The position numbers and the translations under genes were made by a program. Below are positions 1 through 8,714 of a stretch of DNA of 64,000 nucleotides, one piece after another. The stretch covers positions 2,542,001 to 2,606,000 of the forward strand of contig NC_013037.1 of NCBI RefSeq assembly GCF_000023125.1, written 5' to 3'. The notes under the pieces are model-generated. The model was not told the DNA's origin and did no database searches. It saw only the letters and a list, made by a program, of their open reading frames with translations. The stretch is from Dyadobacter fermentans DSM 18053. Its GTDB lineage: Bacteria > Bacteroidota > Bacteroidia > Cytophagales > Spirosomataceae. Each line of letters starts with the position of its first letter. The stretch's first letter is position 1.

Positions 1-899
1 ATAAACGCAAGCGAGAGCAGGCCGGTGTTCAGCAGCACCCGGCCCGTGCGATGCGTGTGGCGGATACCCCAAACCAGTCCGCCGATGAAGAGTATTGTGA
101 AGAATGCAATGCCGGTATTGTAAGGTAACCCAAGCGAATTCACAAAAAACAGCTCGAATTTTCCAGCCAGCTCCGGCAGGCCCGGAATAATGCCTGCATT
201 GATAATGCCCAAAATCAGCAATCCAAACGTAAACGCAGCACATGCACCGAAGAATCCCGGCTTGGGGTACCGTTTGAAATAATACACCAGCGACAGCGCC
301 GGAATGGTGACCAGGTTGAGCAAATGGACGCCGATGGAAAGCCCCACCAGGTAAGCCGTGAATATCAGCCACCGGTTGCCGGCGGCGGGATCTTCGATGC
401 CCTCCCATTTGAACACCGCCCAGATGACGATGGCCGTGAAAAAAGACGACAGCCCATAAACCTCCGCCTCCACCGCCGAAAACCAGAACGAATCGGACCA
501 GGCGTATGCCAGCGCGCCCACCGCAGCGGCCGCATTCACGAGCAGCACATCCGCGGTTTCACCGGCTTCGGGCCGCTTTTTGAGCAACTTCCACACGAGC
601 AGACTAATGGTTTTGAACAGGAAAAAAATTGTAAAAGCGCTGCTCAGCACCGATACCATATTGACCCAATAGGCCACGTTCATCACATTGCCCAAGGCCA
701 GCAGCGAAAACAAGCGGCCAATGAGCAGGAACAGCGGCGCGCCCGGCGGATGCGGTACCTGAAGTTTGAATGCGCAGGCGATAAATTCCCCGCAATCCCA
801 GAAGCTGGCCGTCCGCTCCATGGTAAGGACGTAGGTGGCCAGGCTGACGGCAAATACTGCCCAAGCCGCCAGATCGTTCCACTTTTTTAAGGATATCAT
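1..899 (-). CDS. DUF2723 family membrane glycosyltransferase (GT117-like), 3' end outside window
   Basis: The ATG complement is at 897-899, and the frame stays open to the window edge, so about 299 N-terminal residues are visible and the C-terminus is missing. The protein starts MISLKKWNDLAAWAVF and has the acidic signature TASFWDCGEFIACAF near residues 33-48, followed by HPPGAPLFLLIGR. These are typical of DUF2723 proteins, the bacterial relatives of TMEM260-type protein O-mannosyltransferases (GT117). Many hydrophobic helices follow, consistent with a multi-pass inner-membrane enzyme that moves a sugar from a lipid carrier to an extracytoplasmic protein. Family members are usually around 1000 residues, so most of the gene lies beyond the window. 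The acceptor is unknown. Neighbours give no functional link. Confidence 0.85.
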   Translation of the reverse strand, partial: MISLKKWNDLAAWAVFAVSLATYVLTMERTASFWDCGEFIACAFKLQVPHPPGAPLFLLIGRLFSLLALGNVMNVAYWVNMVSVLSSAFTIFFLFKTISLLVWKLLKKRPEAGETADVLLVNAAAAVGALAYAWSDSFWFSAVEAEVYGLSSFFTAIVIWAVFKWEGIEDPAAGNRWLIFTAYLVGLSIGVHLLNLVTIPALSLVYYFKRYPKPGFFGACAAFTFGLLILGIINAGIIPGLPELAGKFELFFVNSLGLPYNTGIAFFTILFIGGLVWGIRHTHRTGRVLLNTGLLSLAF

Positions 900-1362
900 G
901 TTTGAAGGTGTTTTGGATGATGACCCAAAACTATCCAACACAATAGCCCGGCAGCAAACCGGCGATCTTAAAAAAAGTTAACAAAAGCCCTTGACAATGA
1001 GGCTTTAACTTTCTTTAACACCACAACAGGCTTACCAGCACGACGATAGCGTACCGACCGATCAGAATAACAGGGAAATACAGTAAAATAGTGAAGTCCA
1101 CAGGGCAGCGCCTGCGGTTACAGTGATGATTACGCCCCCCAGAAACGGCAATTCAGCAGATTTTGAAAGTTTTACCGACCTTTCCATTCTCAATATTAAC
1201 TTTTAACGATAGAGGTGAAAGCTGCCTCATTGCAGATCCATTTTCTATCAGCAAAAGTAAATATTTGAAATGAAATATAAAGTAGCCGGAAATAAATTGT
1301 AGTTTACTGATATATCGACAGATACTAGTAGCAATTCGACAATAATCATAGTAGAATTTTCA
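900..1362. other. Non-coding gap with one weak hairpin
   Basis: No convincing gene is seen in this 463-base stretch between two minus-strand genes. It should hold the promoter of the DUF2723 gene and the 3' end of the kinase/regulator transcript. A small hairpin (AAAGCC at 984-989 pairing with GGCTTT at 1001-1006) is followed on the minus strand by a short T-rich stretch. It could be a weak terminator for the response regulator, but it is far (about 350 bases) from that stop codon. Confidence 0.4.
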
Positions 1363-2025
1363 TCAAAGCTCCGACCCGTTAGATCCCGTCTTCCTCCGCT
1401 TGTAAATTTCCACCTTTTTGAAGAGTTCGAGGATATTCGTCACTTCCAGTTTTTCGAAAATCCGGGCTTTATAGGTTGACACCGTGCTTTCCTTGATATT
1501 CAGATCGAGCGCAATGTCCTTGGTCCATTTGCCGGTGAGCAGCATGTCCATAATTTCCAGTTCGCGGTTGGAAAGGATTTCGAGGGGACTTTCCTTGCTT
1601 TCCCGTTCGAGCAGGGTGTTGTTTACAAGCTGATCCTGGATCACGTTGCTGATGTACGTACCGCCCGCCAGTACCGAAGTGATCGCCTTTTCAAGCTCTT
1701 CGTTGGAGGTATCCTTGGGCAGGTAGCCGTTAGCCCCCGCCTTTACGTAATGTATGGCGTACAATTCTTCGTCCTGCGACGAAAAAACGAGGATTTTCAC
1801 CTTGTTCTGAATGTCGCGGATCTTCCCGATCATATTAAATGCCTCGCCGCCCGGGATTTTGATATCCAGGATCACCAGGTCAAAAAAACGCGACTGCAGA
1901 TGTTTGAGGGTTTCGCTAAAAGTAGCCGCCTCGACGACCGTTACCGAGGGCAAAAAATCTTCAATCAGCAACCTGACGCCCATTCGCACAATGGAATGGT
2001 CCTCTACCAGCAAAACTGTTTTCAT
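1363..2025 (-). CDS. NarL/FixJ-type response regulator
   Basis: A 220-residue two-domain regulator. The N-terminal receiver (about residues 3-120) shows the acidic pair E8-D9, the phospho-acceptor D54 in LVILDIKIPGG, and a conserved lysine in GYLPKD. The C-terminal LuxR-type helix-turn-helix (about 150-210) contains SNRELEIMDMLLTGKWTKDI and IKESTVSTYKARIFEKL. It should bind DNA when phosphorylated, most simply by the kinase encoded immediately upstream on the same strand (83-base gap), with which it probably forms one transcript. Its targets are not indicated. The upstream and downstream genes are unrelated by sequence, so the regulon may be elsewhere. Confidence 0.92.
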   Translation of the reverse strand: MKTVLLVEDHSIVRMGVRLLIEDFLPSVTVVEAATFSETLKHLQSRFFDLVILDIKIPGGEAFNMIGKIRDIQNKVKILVFSSQDEELYAIHYVKAGANGYLPKDTSNEELEKAITSVLAGGTYISNVIQDQLVNNTLLERESKESPLEILSNRELEIMDMLLTGKWTKDIALDLNIKESTVSTYKARIFEKLEVTNILELFKKVEIYKRRKTGSNGSEL

Positions 2026-2108
2026 TCAAATTCCTTTTACTTCAAATCAGTTTTAAAAGTAGTTTAATATAAATGAATTCTAATGTAGAAAATCAACTAC
2101 GCCCGACT

Positions 2109-3422
2109 TTATTTCATGAAAATGATATGCACTGCCGTTCCGTTGGGTTCGTTCGGCCTCGCCTGCAAACGCGCACGTATGAGCGTGCTGATCTCCTTGA
2201 CTATCAGGAGGCCCATACCGAATTTTTGGGCGGCATTGCCGTTTCCGGGTAACTGTTTCGAGTCGCTGTTGATCCACTCGCTCACGGTGGCGTCCATGCC
2301 CGGGCCAGTGTCTTTCACGATCAGGTGCAGCTCATCGCGGAAGTCCTGGTAGGTGACGCTAATCGTGCCGCTGTTGGTCGCTTTGTTGGCATTGTCGATC
2401 AGGTTATGCAGGATAATGCTCACCAGCTGCGCGTTGTTCTTGATAATGACGCCCGGCGTGACTTCATTCACAAATCGGTTGGCATTCACCTCGGCGTCCT
2501 GGGTAAATATCGCAAACTTCTGCTCGACCATTTCATTCATGTCGAGATAGGTAAACTGGACGTCGGAGTTCTTATAGCGGAACTCTGTATATTCCAGCAG
2601 GTTTTTCATGAAGTGGTACAACCGGTAGCTCGACTGGCTGATGGCGCGCACCGTCGATAAGTCGGGATGATTGCGCGCCAGGCGGCCGGTGGTGGTCATC
2701 AGGAACCGCAACGGGCTTTTGATATCGTGTGAAATGCTGGCTATCAGGTGTTTCTGATGGGTGTATTCCGTTTCGAGCCTCTCCCGGGAATCTTCCAGGT
2801 ATTGCAAGCTCGACCGCAGCTCGACTGTTTTGGCATCCAGATCGTTAATCGTGTCATAGAACGAACTGAAAAAGAAGTAGTTAATAAGAACAATCAGCGT
2901 AAAATTCTGGAATAGCTGAATGGCGATCGTGATCCGTCCCGAGCCATGCGGGCCCCAGGAAATGTAGCCTGCCAGATGTTGCTGGGCCAGCACATAAGCA
3001 ATGAACGGCACCACCGCGAACGTCGAATAAATGACACCCCATCGGTTACCAAGCCCATAAAAGCCCGCCACGCTCACCACGACGAGGTACTGCAACGTGA
3101 CCAGATCGAACCCTTTTTGAAAAACGTAAAGATTGGTCCAGATGATGGCCATGAAAATCGCCATCGCGGCATGCACGGCCTTGCGCCATGGAAAGCCGTA
3201 GGAAACTGCAATGTAGTAGACAACGATGATGCCCAGTAATACCGCCGCCCTGATCGCCTGCACATGGTAATGCTCCATTTGATAAAAAATAAGCAGGAGC
3301 GATGTCGTCAGGATTTTCAGGTTAAGTGCGTAGGAAAGTACCTTAATGCGGGCCCGGTTGAGGATACTTGGTTCAGTCTCCAACTGTTTTCGCACAGGCC
3401 ATTCCAGAATCGATCGGATCAT
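2109..3422 (-). CDS. Membrane sensor histidine kinase
   Basis: A 437-residue kinase. Five or six hydrophobic segments in residues 35-190 form an integral membrane sensor without a recognisable PAS or periplasmic domain. A short coiled linker (about 190-225) leads to the HisKA dimerisation domain, with phospho-acceptor H232 in ASISHDIKSPLRF. The HATPase domain has an N box (ILHNLIDNANKAT), G1 (VKDTGPGMD) and G2 (FGMGLLIVKEI). The membrane-embedded sensor and the NarL partner resemble kinases that sense membrane or intracellular state, but the signal is unknown. It is the first gene of a probable two-gene unit with the regulator at 1363-2025. Confidence 0.92.
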   Translation of the reverse strand: MIRSILEWPVRKQLETEPSILNRARIKVLSYALNLKILTTSLLLIFYQMEHYHVQAIRAAVLLGIIVVYYIAVSYGFPWRKAVHAAMAIFMAIIWTNLYVFQKGFDLVTLQYLVVVSVAGFYGLGNRWGVIYSTFAVVPFIAYVLAQQHLAGYISWGPHGSGRITIAIQLFQNFTLIVLINYFFFSSFYDTINDLDAKTVELRSSLQYLEDSRERLETEYTHQKHLIASISHDIKSPLRFLMTTTGRLARNHPDLSTVRAISQSSYRLYHFMKNLLEYTEFRYKNSDVQFTYLDMNEMVEQKFAIFTQDAEVNANRFVNEVTPGVIIKNNAQLVSIILHNLIDNANKATNSGTISVTYQDFRDELHLIVKDTGPGMDATVSEWINSDSKQLPGNGNAAQKFGMGLLIVKEISTLIRARLQARPNEPNGTAVHIIFMK

Positions 3423-3855
3423 GTATTCACGTTTTCAAAATCGCTTTCCGCTGCGGGGTATGACGGTGCGAGAAGAGCCAAATCTACCTAAAAAACGCAA
3501 CAGATAATGTAGAGATATTGCCACAAACAAAACAATAGCGATCTACAATGGCATTTTGAGGCCGATGTTAAATTTGTAAATTCCTGCTAATGAATGGCTG
3601 CGGAACGGACGCGGGAACACTGGAATCGAACGTATGATGTACGTTAATAAACGTTGAGTATAATTGACACCTTCCGGTCCTGCCGCGAAGGTGTTTTGTT
3701 TTACCGGGGTAGTTAGATTGTGGAGGTGCCGGCAGAACAGCTGCATCGGGTCCGCAGATCACCGGCCCAGATGGATGCCGATGATGTTGCTGATAAGGAC
3801 CAAAAGTTATGAAGAGGAACGTGGTAAATAATGGTTGTGGAGGTGTGTGCGAGCT
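3423..3855. other. Non-coding gap, possible gene remnant
   Basis: No gene can be supported here. It contains the promoter region of the kinase gene. A short minus-strand open frame ends at 3543 with the residues YKFNIGLKMPL. That reads like the last strand of an outer-membrane beta-barrel, but only about 65 codons are open and no family can be assigned. It may be chance or a decayed gene end. Confidence 0.3.
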
Positions 3856-4062
3856 TTATTTCCCCGGCTTATCGGGAGCCTGCTTTTTGGATTTCTTCAC
3901 TTCGCCAGGTGTAAACTCCCCGTTGATCCACCTTACAAAATTTTTGGACTGAACCTGATAAACCTGTGCTGATAGGGGTTTCAAATCCGACTTTTCGATT
4001 TCAAGAAGATAATCAGCCAAAAGTCGGTTGATCTCTTCCAGATATTTGCTTTGCGTCTTCAT
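3856..4062 (-). CDS. Small hypothetical protein
   Basis: A 68-residue protein if translation starts at the ATG whose complement is 4060-4062 (MKTQSKYLEEINRLL). An in-frame ATG at 4140 would add 26 less convincing residues. The visible protein is helical and charged, with NFVRWINGEFTPGEVKKSKK near its end and a lysine-rich tail. I do not recognise the family. The helix followed by NFVRWI is loosely reminiscent of small DNA-associated or recombinase N-terminal segments, but nothing firm can be said. The gene stands alone between non-coding gaps. Confidence 0.5.
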   Translation of the reverse strand: MKTQSKYLEEINRLLADYLLEIEKSDLKPLSAQVYQVQSKNFVRWINGEFTPGEVKKSKKQAPDKPGK

Positions 4063-4667
4063 GAGAGGATTTTGTGTTTTTACAAATAAAGAACGATTAT
4101 GATGCTCGATCAAGTGCGTGATTTCTATATCACATTGCAAGTATAATCCATTGCCTCCGATCGGTTTTTGTTTTTGGGGTGAGGGTGCTCATTTTGAGGG
4201 TGTAACAAGCCCTTCATGGGGAGAGAAAAGAGTGCTATCAAAACCCTTCAGTGGTCACTAAATTTTTACTACAAAACCATGTACAATGGTCGCTACCGGC
4301 CTTTCCAGAAGTTATGAAGTTGTAAATATCAAAGATTCGCCGCGACGCTGTCGCATACAAAAATGAAGGCCGGGACCGACTCCGGACCCACTCTCTAGTA
4401 CTATTTCGACAACCGGCGTAACGTACAGCCCTATACTATCGAGGGGCGGAAAGTGATTGTCGTTACCGGCTTTTCCCGTTGCGTCCAGCACCGAACAAAA
4501 CTGTCCGCTTTCGGACAAAAATTGAAGCCGATTAACGCTCTCGTAGCGCGGAAACGGCGTTTTGCGCGATTGGCAAAGTATTTGGGCATATTTTAGGGCG
4601 TATATGCGGCAAAACCGGCCTCACGGTAACCGCAGGCCTGCTTACCTGACTCTATTCGAAATCGCCC
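4063..4667. other. Long non-coding region upstream of the FtsX-like permease
   Basis: About 600 bases without a supportable gene. It contains a perfect hexamer palindrome (4502-4517). About 55 bases further on is a stretch (4571-4588) with partial resemblance to a -24/-12 sigma-54 promoter: the -24 GG is good, but the -12 GC is displaced. This makes it a likely control region for the permease gene that begins at 4668. Codon-like bias is absent in all frames. Confidence 0.4.
4502..4517. promoter_or_regulatory. Inverted repeat, candidate operator or activator site
   Basis: TGTCCG-CTTT-CGGACA is a perfect 6-bp inverted repeat with a 4-base spacer, 150 bases upstream of the permease start. Its symmetry and position fit a dimeric regulator site. 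It could serve as an upstream activating sequence if the weak sigma-54-like element at 4571-4588 is real. The binding protein is unknown. Confidence 0.35.
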
Positions 4668-7052
4668 ATGATCAGAAACTATATCAAAATCTCGATCCGC
4701 ACGCTCACTAAAAACAAGGCGTACACCTTCATCAACATCACCGGGCTTGCCCTGGGAATGGCCGTGGCGATGCTCATCGGCCTGTGGATCCATGACGAAC
4801 TGTCGTTCGACCGCCATTTCAAAAACTTCGACCGCATTGCCCAGGTATGGCAGCACCAGACGTTCAATGGCCACATCGGCACGCAAACGTACGTGCCGTT
4901 TCCGATCGGCGACGAAATCCGGAAGAACTACGGGGCCGATTTCAAACACGTGATCATGGCTTCCTGGAATGCCAGGCACATCCTGGCCGCCGGAGACAAG
5001 AAATTCAACAAAAACGGCCCGTACATCGAGCCGGACGCGCCCGAAATGCTGAGCCTCCGGATGATCCACGGCACGCGGGCCGGATTGAAAGACCCCTACT
5101 CCATTATGCTGTCCGAATCCGTGGCGAAGGCCTTTTTCGGCGACACCGATCCAACCGGCAGCGTGATGAAGGTCGACAACAATATCAATGTGAAAGTAAC
5201 GGGCGTTTACGAAGATCTGCCCCACAACACATCGTTCCGCGAGATGTCCTTCATGATGCCCTGGCAGCTGATGGTCATCACCAACCCCTGGCTGAAAACC
5301 ATGGACGATCCCTGGCGGCCCAACTCCTACCAAACCTACGTGCAGCTGATCGACAATGCCGACATTGATCAGGCTACGGCACGCATCCGGGACATCAAAA
5401 AGCGCAACATCAATAAGGAGCAGCTCAAATACAAGCCCGATGTTTTCCTGAACCCGATGAGCGACTGGCATCTGTATTCCGAGTTCAAAGAAGGCTATCG
5501 CGTGGGCGGGCGCATCGAATTTGTGTGGCTATTCGGCATTATCGGTGCTTTTGTGCTCATGCTTGCTTGCATTAACTTCATGAATCTCAGTACCGCACGC
5601 TCCGAAAAGCGGGCGAAGGAAGTCGGCATCCGCAAAGCCGTGGGATCGGTGCGGAACCAGCTCATTATCCAGTTTTTTTCCGAATCGTTTATCGTCGTCG
5701 GCTTTGCATTCGCAGTGGCGATTATGCTGGTGACGCTCTTCCTGCCGATGTTTAATGAGGTAGCCGACAAAAAGATGACCATGCCCTGGACGGAACCGCA
5801 GTTTTGGGCCGCAGGCATCGGTTTCAGCATTATTACCGCCCTCATTGCGGGGAGCTATCCGGCATTGTATCTGTCGTCGTTCCAGCCGGTGAAGGTGCTG
5901 AAAGGTACATTCCGCGCCGGGCGGTTGGCTGCGGTCCCCCGAAAAGTGCTGGTGGTGGTCCAATTTGCCGTGTCGATCATCCTGATCATCGGCACAGCCG
6001 TGGTCTTCAGGCAAATCCAGTTTGCCAAAAACCGGCCCGTAGGTTACAGTCGCGACGGACTTGTGTCCATTTCAATGTCGACCGATCATATTCACAAGCA
6101 TTTTGAAGCGGTACGTCACGAATTGAAAAGCGCGGGCGCCATTGTCGAAATGGCCGAATCCGACAGTCCGATTACCGACACCTGGTCCTCGACGAGCGGC
6201 TTTGAATGGAAAGGCAAAGATCCTGAACAATCGGTCGACTTCCCGTTCGATGAAATATCTCACGAATATGGTAAAACGGTAGGCTGGCAGTTTGTTCAAG
6301 GCCGGGATTTCTCCCGCGAATTTGCGACGGACTCACTGGCGCTGGTGGTCAACGAAGCTGCGGTGAAGTTCATGGGACTACAAAGCCCTGTTAACGAAAC
6401 GCTTACGTGGTTCAAAAAACCTTACAAAATCATCGGCGTGATCAAGGATCTCGTCGTGAATTCACCCTACTCGCAGGCCCAGCCGCAGATGTTCTGTCTT
6501 TCGGCCAGCCAGGGAAATATGGTCAGCATCCGGCTAAACCCCGCCGCAGGCGCATCGGAGTCGATCGGGAAGATCAAAGCCGTTTTTGAGAAATACGATC
6601 CGGGGTCACCGTTCGAATATGATTTTGTGGATCAAATGTACGCCAGGAAGTTTTCCGACGAAGAGCGGATCGGGAAACTCACCACGTTTTTCTCCGTGCT
6701 CGCAATCCTGATCAGCTGTCTGGGCCTGTTTGGCGTGGCATCGTTCATTGCCGAGCAGCGCACAAAGGAAATAGGCGTTAGAAAAGTGCTGGGCGCGACC
6801 GTGCTGAATGTGTGGGGACTGCTTTCGCGCGATTTCGTGCTGCTGGTTTGCATTGCCTTCGTGATCGCCTCGCCGGGCGCGTGGTACTTCCTGGAAGGCT
6901 GGTTGCAGAAATACGAATACCGCACGACGATTTCCTGGTGGATTTTTGCACTTACCGGCATCGGTACATTAATGATCACGCTGCTCACGGTTAGTTTCCA
7001 GGCCATCAGGGCGGCGATGATGAACCCCGTCCGCAGCCTGCGCTCAGAGTAG
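4668..7052 (+). CDS. FtsX/MacB-type ABC transporter permease
   Basis: A 794-residue permease with the duplicated layout typical of Bacteroidota: first transmembrane helix (about 20-40), a MacB periplasmic core domain (about 45-245), three helices with FtsX signature (about 285-420, including NLSTARSEKRAKEVGIRKAV), a second helix at about 430-450, a second periplasmic domain (about 455-665), and a final three-helix FtsX block with AEQRTKEIGVRKVLGA. Such proteins are driven by a separate LolD-like ATPase and move lipids, peptides or drugs, or act mechanically on the envelope. No ATPase gene is adjacent. The ATG at 4668 gives the standard MIRNYIKISIRTL start. The gene converges with the next operon, leaving a 5-base gap. 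Confidence 0.9.
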   Translation: MIRNYIKISIRTLTKNKAYTFINITGLALGMAVAMLIGLWIHDELSFDRHFKNFDRIAQVWQHQTFNGHIGTQTYVPFPIGDEIRKNYGADFKHVIMASWNARHILAAGDKKFNKNGPYIEPDAPEMLSLRMIHGTRAGLKDPYSIMLSESVAKAFFGDTDPTGSVMKVDNNINVKVTGVYEDLPHNTSFREMSFMMPWQLMVITNPWLKTMDDPWRPNSYQTYVQLIDNADIDQATARIRDIKKRNINKEQLKYKPDVFLNPMSDWHLYSEFKEGYRVGGRIEFVWLFGIIGAFVLMLACINFMNLSTARSEKRAKEVGIRKAVGSVRNQLIIQFFSESFIVVGFAFAVAIMLVTLFLPMFNEVADKKMTMPWTEPQFWAAGIGFSIITALIAGSYPALYLSSFQPVKVLKGTFRAGRLAAVPRKVLVVVQFAVSIILIIGTAVVFRQIQFAKNRPVGYSRDGLVSISMSTDHIHKHFEAVRHELKSAGAIVEMAESDSPITDTWSSTSGFEWKGKDPEQSVDFPFDEISHEYGKTVGWQFVQGRDFSREFATDSLALVVNEAAVKFMGLQSPVNETLTWFKKPYKIIGVIKDLVVNSPYSQAQPQMFCLSASQGNMVSIRLNPAAGASESIGKIKAVFEKYDPGSPFEYDFVDQMYARKFSDEERIGKLTTFFSVLAILISCLGLFGVASFIAEQRTKEIGVRKVLGATVLNVWGLLSRDFVLLVCIAFVIASPGAWYFLEGWLQKYEYRTTISWWIFALTGIGTLMITLLTVSFQAIRAAMMNPVRSLRSE

Positions 7053-7057
7053 TCGCA

Positions 7058-8689
7058 TTAGATTTTCGGCTCGATCCAAACCAGCGCAAGCACCAATACC
7101 AACCACGCAAGCCAGCCCCAGCCAGGTAGTTTTGCTACCGAACGTTCATTAGTGGCTACTGTTTTACCATTTTTGGGTTGAATGGAGAGTGTAAATTGCT
7201 GCATGAGCGCAGCATTCCGCAGCGGCGAGTGGGACGCTACAAAAAGCTCAGTCCCCAGCGAATCGTGGAGACTGAGCCATCCGCTTTCCGTTGGCTGGAA
7301 TGTGGCCGCTGCCGAGCGGTTGTTCAATGCGGAAGTGGTTGTAAAAACCGTGTCGGCGCCAATGCGGACGAAGCGGGGCATGGGTTGAAAGTTGTTCAAA
7401 TGGATGTTAGCCGGTAGGTTTTTAAAAGCCGGAGCGTCCCATTCAAGCACGGATGCAGGCGCAGGGCGCACGTACGCCATAATTTCGCTCCAAATCTTCC
7501 CGTAGGCAATGCTATCGCCCGAAAGCTGCAAGGGAAACGTCTCGTTCAGCAGGCTGGCGGCGATCGTTCCCGTTGTTTTTTCAACAACCAAAGGGTAATG
7601 CGGCGCTTTCACCTGGAAACTTTGCGGGGTAAAACGGAAAGGCTGCGCCGTGAGAATGCCCGACACCGGTACCGCTTCTTCATTGGAAATTTTAGTAGCC
7701 TCAAAGCCTGTCCCCTGGGCCTGGTTAATCACCCTCAGTTCAGCCGGTGGGTCGCTCAATTGGACAAAAAGCACACTTTTACCGTCTTTAACGGCCTTGC
7801 GGACCACTGCATGGGCTGCATTAGAGGGTGTGGTGACGATCAGATCGGGACTGCCCGTATTATTGATTTTAAGCAAACTACGTATGTCCTTGGATAATCT
7901 GGCGTCATACAGCGCCGCATGGCCTTGCTTACCCAGCCAGGTGGCAAGGTTTCGCGTCTCGAAATCGGGGTTATCGACCAGGAAACGGACGGTGAGCGGC
8001 TTGTCCGGCTGCGTGAAAAAACGCACGGTGTCGATCGTCCGTCCATCCAGGTGCAGCGTAGTGGTCGTGCGCCCTTCACCGAATGCCGCGAACGAGAGCG
8101 TAAAACGGCTATTTCCCGGATTCAGCAGCACGCTGTCCAGAGTTTGCCCCGCATATTTAATTTGTAAAACCTGCTTCTCAGCTGATTGAATAGCGCCTGT
8201 AATGCGCTGCAAGCCACCTCTTTTTACCACGCCTTTCCAATGCAGGTCCGACGCCTCACCGGATTTGAAATATGGTAGCCATCGCACCGCCGCCATGCCG
8301 CGCGACTGCCGGATACCGGCAAAAATTCCCGGCGCAAAATCCTGCCCGGCGATCACCAGCGTGTCCAAATCCGCCTGTTCGATTTCATCAGCGGAAACCA
8401 CCCGTGCAGCCGGAAGGCTATCGCGCAACCGCCCTGACACTTCCTGGGGCACATTGCCGGCTATCAGCAGTCCGACGGCGGATTTACCCGCCACCGGCCA
8501 ATAGGGGTCCAGCACCCAGGCCACCACACTTGCCCATAGCAACGCATTCAACCCCAGCCGCACTCCCAACCGACCCGAGTGCCGATGCCGCGTGTACAGT
8601 ACCACGCATTGCACGGTCAGCAAGGCCAGCAGGGCCAGGGCAATCGCCAGGTTCAGAGGTACATTCCAGTTGAAATCAGTTTGGATCAT
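7058..8689 (-). CDS. Membrane-anchored protein closing the MoxR/DUF58/BatA cluster
   Basis: A 543-residue protein with two N-terminal transmembrane helices (about 14-35 and 44-62), a large extracytoplasmic region, and a C-terminal helix (GWGWLAWLVLVLALVWIEP). This is the architecture of BatA/BatB-neighbour proteins, in which membrane helices bracket a beta-rich or Rossmann-like domain. I cannot name a Pfam family with certainty. It begins 25 bases downstream of the DUF4175-like gene and is probably translated from the same mRNA as the MoxR, DUF58 and BatA-like genes. Its job is likely as a structural partner of that envelope complex. No catalytic motif was recognised. Confidence 0.75.
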   Translation of the reverse strand: MIQTDFNWNVPLNLAIALALLALLTVQCVVLYTRHRHSGRLGVRLGLNALLWASVVAWVLDPYWPVAGKSAVGLLIAGNVPQEVSGRLRDSLPAARVVSADEIEQADLDTLVIAGQDFAPGIFAGIRQSRGMAAVRWLPYFKSGEASDLHWKGVVKRGGLQRITGAIQSAEKQVLQIKYAGQTLDSVLLNPGNSRFTLSFAAFGEGRTTTTLHLDGRTIDTVRFFTQPDKPLTVRFLVDNPDFETRNLATWLGKQGHAALYDARLSKDIRSLLKINNTGSPDLIVTTPSNAAHAVVRKAVKDGKSVLFVQLSDPPAELRVINQAQGTGFEATKISNEEAVPVSGILTAQPFRFTPQSFQVKAPHYPLVVEKTTGTIAASLLNETFPLQLSGDSIAYGKIWSEIMAYVRPAPASVLEWDAPAFKNLPANIHLNNFQPMPRFVRIGADTVFTTTSALNNRSAAATFQPTESGWLSLHDSLGTELFVASHSPLRNAALMQQFTLSIQPKNGKTVATNERSVAKLPGWGWLAWLVLVLALVWIEPKI

Positions 8690-8714
8690 TCGGGTTTAGT
8701 TCGCTGTGAGTCCG

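Noticed and set aside
324..890. A 188-codon plus-strand open frame
   Set aside because: It is antisense to the DUF2723 gene, whose minus-strand frame translates into clear membrane helices and family motifs. The plus frame gives a charged low-complexity protein.
3543..3762. Short minus-strand open frames ending FNIGLKMPL
   Set aside because: The end resembles an outer-membrane barrel strand, but there is no upstream homologous part and no family, so it is not called as a gene or pseudogene.
4312..4518. 68-codon minus-strand open frame upstream of the permease
   Set aside because: Composition and lack of any start context look random, and the frame overlaps the candidate operator palindrome.
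4593..5471. 292-codon minus-strand open frame
   Set aside because: Antisense shadow of the FtsX-like permease, produced by its G+C-rich third codon positions.
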